In this document: piece after piece, positions 50,944 through 60,229 of the stretch
Position numbering within the stretch: the first letter of the stretch is position 1
Layout: each line of letters starts with the position of its first letter
Assembly (NCBI RefSeq): GCF_002482975.1
Contig: NZ_DLHA01000018.1
Span: 1-64,000 of the forward strand
Direction: 5' to 3'
DNA from: Flavobacterium sp. UBA7680
GTDB taxonomy: Bacteria; Bacteroidota; Bacteroidia; Flavobacteriales; Flavobacteriaceae
Length of the DNA stretch: 64,000 nt
The notes under the pieces: model-generated
The model's database searches: none
Told to the model about the DNA's origin: nothing
Seen by the model: only the letters and a program-made list of their open reading frames with translations
Program-made: the position numbers and the translations under genes

Positions 50944-52689
50944 ATGAAATTATTATATTCTTATATAATCAAACACAAAATGCTTTTGCTTTTTGCGTTG
51001 ATTATGGCCTCTATAAACATTTGTTTCAGTTTATCAGACTCTATTATTACCGGTAAATTAATGCAGGATTGCGGTGTTGGATTACACAAATACGAAGGAA
51101 ATCCAACTGGTTTTATCAAATCCCTTTCTTTTTGGCTTGGACTTTCGCTTGGTGCTGCGATGATTTCCAGAATTACCAAAAACTTTCAGGATTATTTCAC
51201 CAATGTGGTGATCCAGAGAACCGGCGCACAAATGTATACCGACGGAATTAAAAAATCGCTCGATTTACCTTACGCCGAATTTGAAGATCAGCGAAGCGGT
51301 GAAACTTTGAGTAAGCTAACCAAAGTCCGTTCTGACTCTGAAAAATTAATCACGCTTTCGATTTCTTTGATTTTTCAAACCGTTATCGGATTCATTTTTG
51401 TAATTCTTTATGTTGCTCGAATTGATTACCGAATTTCGATTATCTTTTTAATTACAGCACCAATTATTGCTTTGGTAAGTTCTTATTTAGGTAAAAAGAT
51501 CAAGATTGTTTCTAAGAAAATTGTCAATCAAACGAATGCTTTGGCTGGTTCTACAACGGAGAGTTTACGAAACATCGAATTGGTAAAAAGTCTTGGTTTA
51601 ACGTATCAGGAAGAGAAACGTTTGAACTTAAACACTTTTAAAATTCTTCAATTAGAATTAGAAAAAATCCGATTCATTCGAAGCTTGAGTTTTATTCAGG
51701 GAACAACGGTTCACTTTTTAAGAACCTGTGTTGTTTTCACTTTATATTATTTCCTATTTGGAGGAAAAATTATTGTGGGTGATTTGCTTACAATGGTATT
51801 CTTTACCTTTTTCATTTTTGGTCCGCTTCAGGAACTTGGAAATTTCATTATTGCTTTGAATGAAACCAAAGTCTCAATGGAAAATTTCAAAACATTATTA
51901 AGCGCTCCAAAAGAATTCCGTCCGAAAAGTCCAAAACATGTTGGAGCAATTCAGTCGTTATTATTTTCGAATGTGAGTTTTCAGCATAAAACGGCAAAAT
52001 TCAAAGCAGTTGAAAATATCAACTTTGAAATTAAACAAGGTCAAACTGTTGCGTTTGTCGGCCCGTCTGGTTCCGGAAAAACGACTTTGGTAAAACTATT
52101 AGTTGGATTGTATACCCCGGCTGAAGGTCAGGTTCTTTATAACGAAATTGATTCTACCGAAATTGATTTACTTGATCTAAGAAAACAATTAGGTTTTGTA
52201 ACACAGGATGCACAATTATTCTCTGGAACAATCCGCGAAAACTTATTATTTGTTAAACCAAATGCAACCGACGAAGAATTATACGATGCCTTAAAAAGAG
52301 CAAGCTGTGATAAACTTCTTAAGCGTGCCGAAGATGGTTTAAACACTACAATTGGTGAAGGCGGAATTAAAGTTTCGGGTGGAGAAAAACAACGTTTATC
52401 TATCGCAAGAGCTATTCTTAGAAATCCGAATTTATTGATTTTTGATGAAGCGACTTCGGCGTTGGATTCTATTACTGAAGAAGAAATCAATGCGACAATT
52501 AGAAATATATCTGATAAAAACAGAATCACGGTTTTAATTGCACACCGTTTATCTACTGTAATGCATGCTGATAGAATTTTTGTTCTGGAACAAGGTAAAA
52601 TCATTGAGCAAGGTAAACATGATAATTTAATTGTGGAAAGAGGTTTGTATTATGCTATGTGGCGTCAGCAGATTGGGGAAAGAAAATAG
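50944..52689 (+). CDS. ABC exporter (fused permease and ATPase)
   Basis: 581 residues, type IV (MsbA-like) half-transporter that acts as a homodimer in the inner membrane. The membrane domain has about six helices (1-310). The ATPase has Walker A GPSGSGKTT (near 377), a Q-loop at GFVTQDAQLF, signature VSGGEKQRLSIARA, Walker B LLIFDEATSALD and a switch His in IAHRLSTV. The substrate could be lipid A, a peptide or a drug. It is flanked on both sides by paralogous lipoprotein genes facing away from it or following it on the other strand. Confidence 0.93.
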   Translation: MKLLYSYIIKHKMLLLFALIMASINICFSLSDSIITGKLMQDCGVGLHKYEGNPTGFIKSLSFWLGLSLGAAMISRITKNFQDYFTNVVIQRTGAQMYTDGIKKSLDLPYAEFEDQRSGETLSKLTKVRSDSEKLITLSISLIFQTVIGFIFVILYVARIDYRISIIFLITAPIIALVSSYLGKKIKIVSKKIVNQTNALAGSTTESLRNIELVKSLGLTYQEEKRLNLNTFKILQLELEKIRFIRSLSFIQGTTVHFLRTCVVFTLYYFLFGGKIIVGDLLTMVFFTFFIFGPLQELGNFIIALNETKVSMENFKTLLSAPKEFRPKSPKHVGAIQSLLFSNVSFQHKTAKFKAVENINFEIKQGQTVAFVGPSGSGKTTLVKLLVGLYTPAEGQVLYNEIDSTEIDLLDLRKQLGFVTQDAQLFSGTIRENLLFVKPNATDEELYDALKRASCDKLLKRAEDGLNTTIGEGGIKVSGGEKQRLSIARAILRNPNLLIFDEATSALDSITEEEINATIRNISDKNRITVLIAHRLSTVMHADRIFVLEQGKIIEQGKHDNLIVERGLYYAMWRQQIGERK

Positions 52690-52729
52690 TTTTTGAGGTT
52701 CTAAGTTGCTGAGATACTAAGATTCTAAG
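52690..52729. repeat. Degenerate octad array after the ABC gene
   Basis: Five 8-bp units in register: TTTTTGAG, GTTCTAAG, TTGCTGAG, ATACTAAG, ATTCTAAG. It begins at the base after the stop codon. Confidence 0.82.
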
Positions 52730-52814
52730 TTTTTAAATAATGATCCATTAAACGTTTTATTTGTCATTTATCCTTCGACAAAAGGGAATAAAATGAGAAA
52801 ATACTACAAATACA

Positions 52815-52847
52815 AAACCCGACAGATTTTTAAAATCTGTCGGGTTT
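52815..52847. repeat. 33-bp palindrome, copy 3 (with compensatory change)
   Basis: Arms AAACCCGACAGATTTT and complement. Relative to the other copies, G to A in the left arm is matched by C to T in the right arm, keeping the base pair. It lies 42 bp from the stop of the next lipoprotein gene and can act as its terminator. Confidence 0.95.
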
Positions 52848-52888
52848 ATGTTTTATTTGATAAAATCAATTATAACATTTTGTACTTA

Positions 52889-53740
52889 TTAATAAATGTA
52901 TTCTGTGATTTTAAATCTTTCTGATACTTTTACAGGATATCCTTCTTCATTATAGACGTATTCTATGTTAGAAGAATTTGAATTTAAATAATTTCCATTC
53001 CATAAAACAGATGACATAGTTGTTTTAACTGCATTATTTACAAATACATCCTTCATTAATAAATCAAATCCTAAAACATTTTTAAAAGGATTATTATTTG
53101 TATCATATTCATATAAATATTCTGTCGTGTCTGTATCATAATAATTGATATACGAACCCCAACTAATCACCGAAACTCGTTTTGTCAAATTTCCATTGAC
53201 AAAAGTAAGCTGATCAATATTACGTTCTAACTCGATATCTCCTAATTTCTCTGCTTCAAAAAATTCTAAATCTTTATAATATGTTTTCATTACAGCATTG
53301 CTATCAGCATTATACGTGTAAACACTTCTCTCTCTATAGCTTCCATTTGGATATTTAGCTGTAAAATTTTTTGAGTAAGCTGTAGAAACCAATTTGTTGT
53401 TTTCATAAGCATATGAATATTCTTCTTTCTTTACATCACTGCCACTTTGAGTATTATACTTAATTTCTTTAACAATAAAATCTCCCTCGTAGGTATAATC
53501 AGTCCTTTCATTTTTACTCGTTTTACTTACGATCTTATTTCCATTATAAGAAAGCGTTTCTAAAATTTCAGAAGAATTGTCCGAGTTACTAATCTTTATT
53601 GTCTTTGGCAAGACTACAAATTGTTGTCCTAGCTTCATATTATATGTCTTATTATTACTATTAGTATCTTCATCTACAGAAGAACACGAACTCAAGACAA
53701 CTAAGAAAGCCGTTAAAAAATAAAATAAATTCTTTTTCAT
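52889..53740 (-). CDS. Lipoprotein with YD-repeat-like units, paralogue B
   Basis: 283 residues, lipobox VLSSC (Cys19). Repeat-like beta hairpins: ETLSYNGNKIVSK, RTDYTYEGDFIVKE, EYSYAYENNKLVSTA, RSVYTYNADSNAVMK, then YLYEYDTNNNPFKNVLGFDL and YVYNEEGYPVKV. It is homologous to the gene at 49850-50578, with the strongest identity at the NNPFKNVLG block. Bracketed by copies 3 and 4 of the 33-bp palindrome. Function unknown. Confidence 0.8.
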   Translation of the reverse strand: MKKNLFYFLTAFLVVLSSCSSVDEDTNSNNKTYNMKLGQQFVVLPKTIKISNSDNSSEILETLSYNGNKIVSKTSKNERTDYTYEGDFIVKEIKYNTQSGSDVKKEEYSYAYENNKLVSTAYSKNFTAKYPNGSYRERSVYTYNADSNAVMKTYYKDLEFFEAEKLGDIELERNIDQLTFVNGNLTKRVSVISWGSYINYYDTDTTEYLYEYDTNNNPFKNVLGFDLLMKDVFVNNAVKTTMSSVLWNGNYLNSNSSNIEYVYNEEGYPVKVSERFKITEYIY

Positions 53741-53847
53741 AATATTTTGGTTTTAAATTAACCCTCAAAATAATCTGCTTTTCATTTTACTTATTACCCC
53801 TAAAAGCTATCAAAATAACATTTTAAGCCATTTCATGTAAATGCAAA

Positions 53848-53880
53848 AAACCCGACAGGTTTTTAAAACCTGTCGGGTTT
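53848..53880. repeat. 33-bp palindrome, copy 4
   Basis: Identical to copy 2 (21748-21780): arms AAACCCGACAGGTTTT and complement. It lies between the alaS stop and the lipoprotein start, and can serve as alaS terminator. Confidence 0.95.
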
Positions 53881-53897
53881 ACTATAGGAATAAAAAA

Positions 53898-53937
53898 CTT
53901 AGTCCCTTAGAATCTTAGCACCTCAGAACCTTATTTA
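53898..53937. repeat. Degenerate octad array over the alaS stop
   Basis: 8-bp units CTTAGTCC, CTTAGAAT, CTTAGCAC, CTCAGAAC, CTTATTTA in register on the plus strand. The alaS stop codon (53931-53933) falls in the last unit. Confidence 0.82.
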
Positions 53938-56567
53938 AGAAACTCAATCGCTTTATCCAAAGCCTCAGCAATTCCATTTGCATTTTTTCCTTTTCCAGAT
54001 GCGAAGAAAGGCTGTCCTCCTCCATTTCCGTCAATATATTTTCCTAATTCTTTGATTACCGCATTAGCATTTAAGCTTTTGCCTGCAACCAATTCTTTAG
54101 CGATATAACAATGAATATTTGGTAAACCATCTTCTACAGAAGCCAAAAACACAAACGAATCTGGTTTTGAACTTCCTAATGCAGAAGCCAAATCTTTAGT
54201 CGAAGCCATGCTTAAATCAACTTGTTTAGCAAGGAAATTTACTCCGTTTACCTCTTGGAAATCTTTCTCTAATTCTGATTTTAAAGCCCCTACTTTTTCT
54301 TTTAATAATTGCTCAATTTGTTTTTTCAACTTAGCATTATCATCCTGAAGCGAAGCAACAGATTTTAAAATATCCTGCGGATTTTTAAGCGTTTCTTTTA
54401 TCTCTGCCAATGTGTTTTCCTGGTTTAGATAGAAGTTTTTCACTGCATCACCAGTAATTGCTTCGATACGACGAATTCCAGCTGCAACAGCACCTTCAGA
54501 AATAATTTTGAAATGCCAAATCTCTGCTGTATTTTTTACGTGAATACCACCGCATAATTCTTTACTATCACCAAATTCAATCATACGAACATTATCGCCG
54601 TATTTCTCACCAAATAAAGCCATTGCGCCTTTATCCAATGCTTCCTGAATTGGAATATTTCTGTGTTCAACCAACTGTAATTGTGCTTCAATTTGAGCGT
54701 TTACAGAAGCTTCAACTTGTTTAATCTCTTCATCAGAAACTTTGCTGAAATGTGAGAAGTCAAAACGCAGGTAATTCGGATTTACCAACGATCCTTTTTG
54801 CTCCACATGCGTTCCTAAAATGCTTCTCAAAGCTAAATGCATTAAATGCGTAGCCGAGTGATTTTTTGAAGTTGAAGTTCTTAAATCAGTATTTACTTTT
54901 GCTACAAAACCTGCTTCTACATTTTCAGGAAGCTGTTTTGCAAAATGCAAAATCAAGTTATTCTCTTTTTTAGTGTCGATAATTTCAATTGTTTCGTTTG
55001 CCGAAACCAATGTTCCTTTATCACCGACTTGTCCTCCACCTTCTGGATAAAATGGCGTATTATCTAAAACGATTTGGTACAAAATACCATCTTTTTTAGA
55101 ATCAACTTTTCTAATACGAGTAATTTTTACTTCGTTTTCTGTTTTATCATAACCTACAAATGTTTCTACATTTCCAGGAATCAAAACATTCCAGTCTTCT
55201 GTTGAAACTTCAGATGCTGCACGAGAACGTGTTTTTTGTTTTTGCAATTCAACTTCAAATTCTGCTTCATTATAAGAGAAACCTTTTTCTTTTAGAATTA
55301 AAGCTGTCAAATCTTTTGGGAAACCAAATGTATCATACAATTCAAAAACCTTAGCACCAGAAACTTCTTTTCCTGTAGTTTCTGTAACTACATTTTCCAA
55401 CAATTGTAAACCTTGATCTAAAGTTCTTAAGAAAGAAGCTTCTTCTTCACGAATTACATTGGTAACTAATTGCTGCTGTGATTTAATTTCAGGGAAAAAT
55501 TCTCCCATTTGGTTTGCCAGAACTTCTACCAATTTATTGATAAACGGTTCTTTAGTATTCAAGAATGTAAATCCGTAACGAATTGCACGACGTAAAATTC
55601 TACGAATAACATAACCAGCACCAGTGTTTGACGGTAATTGTCCGTCAGCAATTGCAAAAGCAACCGCACGAACGTGATCTACAACAACACGAATTGCGAT
55701 GTTGGTTTTATTTTGTTCTTCGCTGATGTTTTTTACTTCATCAGATGTATATTTTAAACCTGTAATTTGTTCTACTTTTTCAATAAGCGGTGTAAAAACA
55801 TCGGTATCATAATTTGATGTTTTTCCTTGCAAAGCCATACACAAACGCTCAAATCCCATTCCGGTATCAACGTGTTGAGCAGGAAGTTTCTCAAGAGATC
55901 CGTCAGCTTTACGGTTGAATTCCATGAATACATTATTCCAGATTTCAACTACTTGCGGGTGATCGTTGTTTACCAAACTTTTTCCTGTAACCAAAGCTTT
56001 CTCAGCTTCCGGACGTAAATCAACGTGAATTTCAGAACAAGGTCCGCATGGTCCCTGATCTCCCATTTCCCAGAAATTGTCTTTTTTATTTCCAAGAATA
56101 ATTCTGTCCTCATCAATTAAAGTTTTCCAGATATCCCAAGCTTCCTGGTCAAAAGGAACATTATCTTCTTTACTTCCTTCAAAAACAGAAACATAAAGAT
56201 TTTCTTTTGGAATTTTATAAACTTCTGTCAAAAGCTGCCAAGCCCAGTTGATCGCTTCTTTTTTGAAATAATCTCCAAAAGACCAGTTTCCTAACATCTC
56301 AAACATAGTATGATGATACGTATCAAAACCTACATCTTCAAGGTCATTATGTTTTCCAGAAACACGAAGACATTTTTGCGTATCGGCTATTCTTGGACTT
56401 TTTGGAGTTCCGTTCCCTAAGAAAAATTCTTTAAACTGGGCCATTCCCGAGTTATTGAACATTAAGGTTGGATCGTCTTTAAGAACGATTGGAGCCGATG
56501 GAACAATAAGGTGTCCATTGCTTTTAAAAAAGTCTAAAAATTGCTTACGTACGTCTTGTGATTTCAT
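53931..56567 (-). CDS. alaS: Alanine--tRNA ligase
   Basis: Class II synthetase of 878 residues that charges tRNA-Ala and edits mischarged serine. The start MKSQDVRKQFLDFFKSNGHLIVPSAPIV and MFNNSGMAQFKEFFLG form the aminoacylation core. The editing domain has the zinc ligands in NHSATHLMH (near 570) and ELCGGIHVKNTAEI (near 670). A coiled coil (about 725-765) leads to the C-terminal C-Ala domain, ending with the glycine-rich GNGGGQPFFASGKGKN. Monocistronic, with repeats on both sides of the stop. Confidence 0.97.
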   Translation of the reverse strand: MKSQDVRKQFLDFFKSNGHLIVPSAPIVLKDDPTLMFNNSGMAQFKEFFLGNGTPKSPRIADTQKCLRVSGKHNDLEDVGFDTYHHTMFEMLGNWSFGDYFKKEAINWAWQLLTEVYKIPKENLYVSVFEGSKEDNVPFDQEAWDIWKTLIDEDRIILGNKKDNFWEMGDQGPCGPCSEIHVDLRPEAEKALVTGKSLVNNDHPQVVEIWNNVFMEFNRKADGSLEKLPAQHVDTGMGFERLCMALQGKTSNYDTDVFTPLIEKVEQITGLKYTSDEVKNISEEQNKTNIAIRVVVDHVRAVAFAIADGQLPSNTGAGYVIRRILRRAIRYGFTFLNTKEPFINKLVEVLANQMGEFFPEIKSQQQLVTNVIREEEASFLRTLDQGLQLLENVVTETTGKEVSGAKVFELYDTFGFPKDLTALILKEKGFSYNEAEFEVELQKQKTRSRAASEVSTEDWNVLIPGNVETFVGYDKTENEVKITRIRKVDSKKDGILYQIVLDNTPFYPEGGGQVGDKGTLVSANETIEIIDTKKENNLILHFAKQLPENVEAGFVAKVNTDLRTSTSKNHSATHLMHLALRSILGTHVEQKGSLVNPNYLRFDFSHFSKVSDEEIKQVEASVNAQIEAQLQLVEHRNIPIQEALDKGAMALFGEKYGDNVRMIEFGDSKELCGGIHVKNTAEIWHFKIISEGAVAAGIRRIEAITGDAVKNFYLNQENTLAEIKETLKNPQDILKSVASLQDDNAKLKKQIEQLLKEKVGALKSELEKDFQEVNGVNFLAKQVDLSMASTKDLASALGSSKPDSFVFLASVEDGLPNIHCYIAKELVAGKSLNANAVIKELGKYIDGNGGGQPFFASGKGKNANGIAEALDKAIEFLK

Positions 56568-56846
56568 ATTTAAATTAGAAAATGTATCTGTTTACAAATG
56601 TGTCAATTTGATAATGTGATAATTAGAAAAAATCTTAAATTAATAATGCGTTAATTTTAAAATCGAAAATTAAAACTTATGTTTTACAACAATAAATTCC
56701 CTATTTTGCGCATTATATAATTATGTAATTCCCCCAAATTATCAAATTATTTTGTTCTTGTAAAAAAGTCGTCAACAACTGAAACATTTAGCACTTTTGT
56801 TCGACTAATTGATTTTACAAGCTGCAAAAATAGCGTATTTTAAAAT

Positions 56847-57824
56847 ATGGCGAAAGTAAAATATTATTACGACTCAGAAAATCTGGCTTATACAAAAATA
56901 AAAACCAGAAAAAGAATCAAAATCGGTTATGCTTTACTGTTTTTAGTGGCTTCGGCATTGTTTGGATTTTTAGTTTTTGTACTTTTAATTAACACACCGT
57001 ATTTTGAAACACCGAAAGATCGTTTGCAGGCACGAGAAATTGAAAATTTAAAACTGCAATATTCAATTTTGAATAAAAAACTGGACGAAATTGACGCTGC
57101 CGCAGATGCATTAGAAGAACGAGACAATAATATTTACAGAGTATATTTTAATAAAGCTGAAATTCCGGATTCTATTAGAAAAGCAGGTTTTAGAAACCCT
57201 GAAAGATATAAGATTTTAGAAGGTTACAACAATTCGCAGCTGGTTTTGAATACGACAAAAAGAATTGATAAACTTTCAAAAGAATTAGCAATTCAGTCTA
57301 AGTCATTAGACGAAATACTGAAATTAGCCGGTGCAAAAGAAAGTTTATTATTAGCAATTCCGGCGATTCAGCCCGTGCGAAATGAAAATTTAAAACGTGT
57401 TGCTTCTGGATTTGGATACAGAATCGATCCTTTCACGAAAGTGCGAAAAATGCACAACGGAATGGATTTTACTGCCAACACAGGAGCGCCTGTTTATGCC
57501 ACCGGCGACGGTGTTGTGGCAAGGGCTGACAACACGGCTTCGGGCTTTGGGAACCATGTAGTGATCAGGCATGGTTTTGGATATGAGAGTTTGTACGCGC
57601 ATTTAAGCAAATACAACTGCAGACCCGGACAACATGTCAAACGCGGTGATGTTATAGGTTATGTAGGAAGCACAGGAAGATCTGAAGGGCCGCATTGTCA
57701 TTATGAAGTCCATAAAGATGGTAAAGTTGTAAACCCGCTGAACTTCTATTACGGTAATATTTCGGCGGCAGAATACGTGGCAATTTCGAAAATGGCAAAC
57801 CAGGAAAATCAGTCATTAGATTAA
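56847..57824 (+). CDS. M23 family metallopeptidase (LytM-like)
   Basis: 325 residues: cytosolic start, membrane helix (about 27-49), periplasmic coiled coil (about 58-165), then an M23 endopeptidase domain (about 180-305). The zinc ligands are visible as His203 and Asp207 (MHNGMDF) and His285 (GPHCHYEV), with catalytic His252 (LYAHLSKY). It should cut peptide cross-links of peptidoglycan, or act as an activator if bound by a partner. The downstream MerR gene follows after 46 bp with its own -7 element. Confidence 0.93.
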   Translation: MAKVKYYYDSENLAYTKIKTRKRIKIGYALLFLVASALFGFLVFVLLINTPYFETPKDRLQAREIENLKLQYSILNKKLDEIDAAADALEERDNNIYRVYFNKAEIPDSIRKAGFRNPERYKILEGYNNSQLVLNTTKRIDKLSKELAIQSKSLDEILKLAGAKESLLLAIPAIQPVRNENLKRVASGFGYRIDPFTKVRKMHNGMDFTANTGAPVYATGDGVVARADNTASGFGNHVVIRHGFGYESLYAHLSKYNCRPGQHVKRGDVIGYVGSTGRSEGPHCHYEVHKDGKVVNPLNFYYGNISAAEYVAISKMANQENQSLD

Positions 57825-57839
57825 TACTACAAAAAGTAT

Positions 57840-57847
57840 TATTTTTG
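57840..57847 (+). promoter_or_regulatory. -7 element TATTTTTG before the MerR gene
   Basis: TATTTTTG, 24 nt before the ATG at 57871. No TTG at 17-23 nt upstream. Confidence 0.4.
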
Positions 57848-57870
57848 AAATAAATTAGAAACAAAAAAAC

Positions 57871-58203
57871 ATGCATATTGAGCTTTCAAAAGATAAAAGA
57901 TATTACAGCATTGGCGAAGTTGCCAAAGCTTTTAATGTCAATCCATCCTTGATACGATTTTGGGACAGCGAATTTGATATTCTAAAACCAAAAAAGAACG
58001 CCAAAGGCAACAGAATGTTTACTCCAGAGGATGTAACCAATCTGCAATTGATATATCATTTAGTTAAAGAAAGAGGTTTTACGCTTGAAGGAGCCAAAAC
58101 ACATTTAAAAGAAGGTCAGAAGAAAACATTAGATAAATTCGAAATAATACGTAAATTAGAGACCATTAAAACACAATTAAACGACATCAAAAACGAATTG
58201 TAA
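57871..58203 (+). CDS. MerR-family transcriptional regulator
   Basis: 110 residues, essentially only the winged helix-turn-helix of the MerR family (KRYYSIGEVAKAFNVNPSLIRFWDSEF, then the wing KKNAKGNRMFTPEDV) and the start of the dimer helix. There is no C-terminal effector domain and no metal-binding cysteines. It resembles short MerR proteins common in Bacteroidota. It lies 34 bp upstream of lemA and may be cotranscribed with it. Confidence 0.9.
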   Translation: MHIELSKDKRYYSIGEVAKAFNVNPSLIRFWDSEFDILKPKKNAKGNRMFTPEDVTNLQLIYHLVKERGFTLEGAKTHLKEGQKKTLDKFEIIRKLETIKTQLNDIKNEL

Positions 58204-58237
58204 TTAAAAATAGAAATAAACTTAAATCAAAACAAAT

Positions 58238-58822
58238 ATGAAAAAGTGGTTAATCCCTGTAGGAATTATTATCGCATTTATTGCTATTATCGCATTTTGG
58301 TCGATTGGAATTAAAAATACTGCTTTACAGCACAGTCAAGCTGTAAGTAAAGAATGGGGTAACGTACAAACAGCTTACCAAAGAAGAAATGACCTTATTG
58401 GGAATTTAGTAAACACGGTAAAAGGTGCTGCTGATTTTGAAAAATCAACTTTAACAGCAGTAATCGAAGCTCGTGCAAAAGCGACTTCTGTAACTATTGA
58501 TCCAAGTAATGTAACTCCAGAGCAATTGGCACAATTCAATCAGGCTCAAAGTGGTGTAACTTCATCTTTATCAAAATTATTGGTTTCTGTGGAGCAATAT
58601 CCAACATTGAAAGCAAACGAGAATTTCTTGAAATTACAAGATGAATTAGCAAGTACAGAAAATCAGATTTTAACAGCTAGAACTCGTTTTAACGAATCTG
58701 TACAAACTTATAATGGATATGTTTTAAAAATTCCAAACAACTGGTTCCTGAGCGAATACAAAGAAAAACCATACTTCGAAGCTTCTACCGGAGCAGACAA
58801 ACCAGTTGAAGTAAAATTCTAA
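58238..58822 (+). CDS. LemA family protein
   Basis: 194 residues with one N-terminal membrane helix (about 5-24) and a coiled-coil helical domain with the LemA signature: NVQTAYQRRNDLIGNLVNTVKGAADFEKSTLTAVIEARAKA and LLVSVEQYPTLKANENFLKLQDELASTENQI, ending with NWFLSEYKEKPYFEA. Function unknown. LemA and TPM-domain genes are often neighbours, as here. Confidence 0.95.
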   Translation: MKKWLIPVGIIIAFIAIIAFWSIGIKNTALQHSQAVSKEWGNVQTAYQRRNDLIGNLVNTVKGAADFEKSTLTAVIEARAKATSVTIDPSNVTPEQLAQFNQAQSGVTSSLSKLLVSVEQYPTLKANENFLKLQDELASTENQILTARTRFNESVQTYNGYVLKIPNNWFLSEYKEKPYFEASTGADKPVEVKF

Positions 58823-58844
58823 GAATTTAATATTTTTAGAAAAT

Positions 58845-58872
58845 AATCTAAAATCACAAATCTAAACTCTAA
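58845..58872. repeat. Degenerate heptad array before a TPM gene
   Basis: 7-bp units AATCTAA, AATCACA, AATCTAA, ACTCTAA in register, ending 10 bp before the TPM ATG. The same words precede hemL and the PspC-like gene on the other strand. Confidence 0.82.
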
Positions 58873-58882
58873 AATATTTCAC

Positions 58883-59320
58883 ATGTCAAAAGTAGAAGAT
58901 TTTTTAACCAAAGCAGAAGAGCAGGAAATTGTTGAAGCTATTCGCATGGCCGAAAATAATACTTCTGGCGAAATTAGGGTTCATATAGAAAAAACAACTT
59001 CTAAAGCTCATTATGACCGGGCTTTAGAAGTTTTTCATGAATTGCGAATGCATGAAACCAGACTAAAAAATGGTGTATTGCTCTATTTTGCAGTTGATGA
59101 TAAAAACTTCGTAATTTGCGGAGACAAAGGAATCGATGATTTAGTTGCTGATGATTTTTGGGATTGTACCAAAGACATTATGACCAATCATTTTAAATCT
59201 GGTAACTTTAAACAGGGAATTGTTGATGGTATTTTGAATGCCGGAGAACAACTTAAAAAACATTTTCCTTCATTAGCAGACGATACAAACGAATTATCTA
59301 ACGAAATCTCAAAAGGATAA
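58883..59320 (+). CDS. TPM domain protein, cytosolic
   Basis: 145 residues, one TPM (TLP18.3/Psb32/MOLO-1) domain: VEAIRMAENNTSGEIRVHIEKTTSKAHYDRALEVFHELRMHETRLKNGVLLYFAVDDKNFVICGDKGIDD. No signal peptide or membrane helix is seen, so it is probably cytosolic or peripheral. It overlaps nothing; the next TPM gene starts 4 bp after its stop. Function unknown; in plants such proteins help photosystem II repair. Confidence 0.88.
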   Translation: MSKVEDFLTKAEEQEIVEAIRMAENNTSGEIRVHIEKTTSKAHYDRALEVFHELRMHETRLKNGVLLYFAVDDKNFVICGDKGIDDLVADDFWDCTKDIMTNHFKSGNFKQGIVDGILNAGEQLKKHFPSLADDTNELSNEISKG

Positions 59321-59323
59321 ATA

Positions 59324-60139
59324 ATGAAAAATTCCAATAATAAAATTTTAAATTCCAATAGAATTTTTCAGTTTACTCTTTTGTTTATCACGCTTTTTAT
59401 CAGCAATAACATTTTTGCTCAATTCGATATTCCAAAAAAACCTGATTTTCAAACTTCTGTTTATGACTACGCAAATGTTTTAAGTGCTTCTGAAAAAACG
59501 CAGTTAGAAGAAAAATTAGTTCGTTATTCTGATTCTACTTCCACTCAAATTGTAGTCATTACTATCGAAAGCTTAAAAGGCGAAGATATTGGAATTCTTA
59601 CTCCAAAATGGGCTCAGGAATGGGGAATTGGACAAGCAAAAGAAGATAATGGGGTTTTAATTTTATTGGCTAAAGCCGAAAGAAGAATCTGGATTTCGCC
59701 TGGTTACGGATTAGAAGATCGTTTAACGGCAGGAATTGGAGGGGAAATTACCCGAAATATTATTATCCCTGAATTTAAAGCAGGAAGTTATTATCGCGGA
59801 CTTGATAAAGGTGCCGATGCACTTTTTGATGTTTTTAAAGGCAAATATAAAGGCGAACGCAAACAATCTAAAGGAAAAGACTTTCCTATACTTCCATTTA
59901 TCGTTATTGTTGTAATTGTTTTAATTTTACTTTCTCGCGGCAAAAGAGGAGGTGGAAATTCTGGCAGCAGTGGCGGCGGTCCAAGTCTAATGGATGTAAT
60001 CCTTTTAAGCAGTCTCGGCAGAAGCAGCGGCGGTGGATTTGGAGGTTTTGGCGGAGGATCATCTGGCGGAGGCGGAGGTTTCGGCGGTGGATTTGGCGGC
60101 GGCGGATTCTCTGGAGGAGGTTCTGGCGGAAGCTGGTAG
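59324..60139 (+). CDS. TPM domain protein, exported, with Gly-rich tail
   Basis: 271 residues with a signal-type N-terminus (about 14-32, ending IFAQ). A TPM domain follows (about 40-165, SVYDYANVLSASEKTQLEEKLV, WAQEWGIGQAKEDNGVLILLAK), then a membrane helix (about 186-202), and a C-terminal Gly/Ser-rich tail ending GGSGGSW. The tail is typical of the YgcG type. It probably faces the periplasm or cell surface. Third gene of a lemA-TPM-TPM set. Confidence 0.9.
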   Translation: MKNSNNKILNSNRIFQFTLLFITLFISNNIFAQFDIPKKPDFQTSVYDYANVLSASEKTQLEEKLVRYSDSTSTQIVVITIESLKGEDIGILTPKWAQEWGIGQAKEDNGVLILLAKAERRIWISPGYGLEDRLTAGIGGEITRNIIIPEFKAGSYYRGLDKGADALFDVFKGKYKGERKQSKGKDFPILPFIVIVVIVLILLSRGKRGGGNSGSSGGGPSLMDVILLSSLGRSSGGGFGGFGGGSSGGGGGFGGGFGGGGFSGGGSGGSW

Positions 60140-60229
60140 GAATTTTGCTTCAAGTTTTCTTTGTTTCAGGTTTCAAGTTAGGATTCATGTTTAAAAAATC
60201 TTATTTTTACAATTTACAATTCAATATAG

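Noticed and set aside
59791..60153. Proline-rich minus-strand ORF of 120 codons
   Set aside because: It is the exact antisense of the Gly/Ser-rich tail of the TPM protein; the proline repeats mirror GGN codons and there is no promoter or family.
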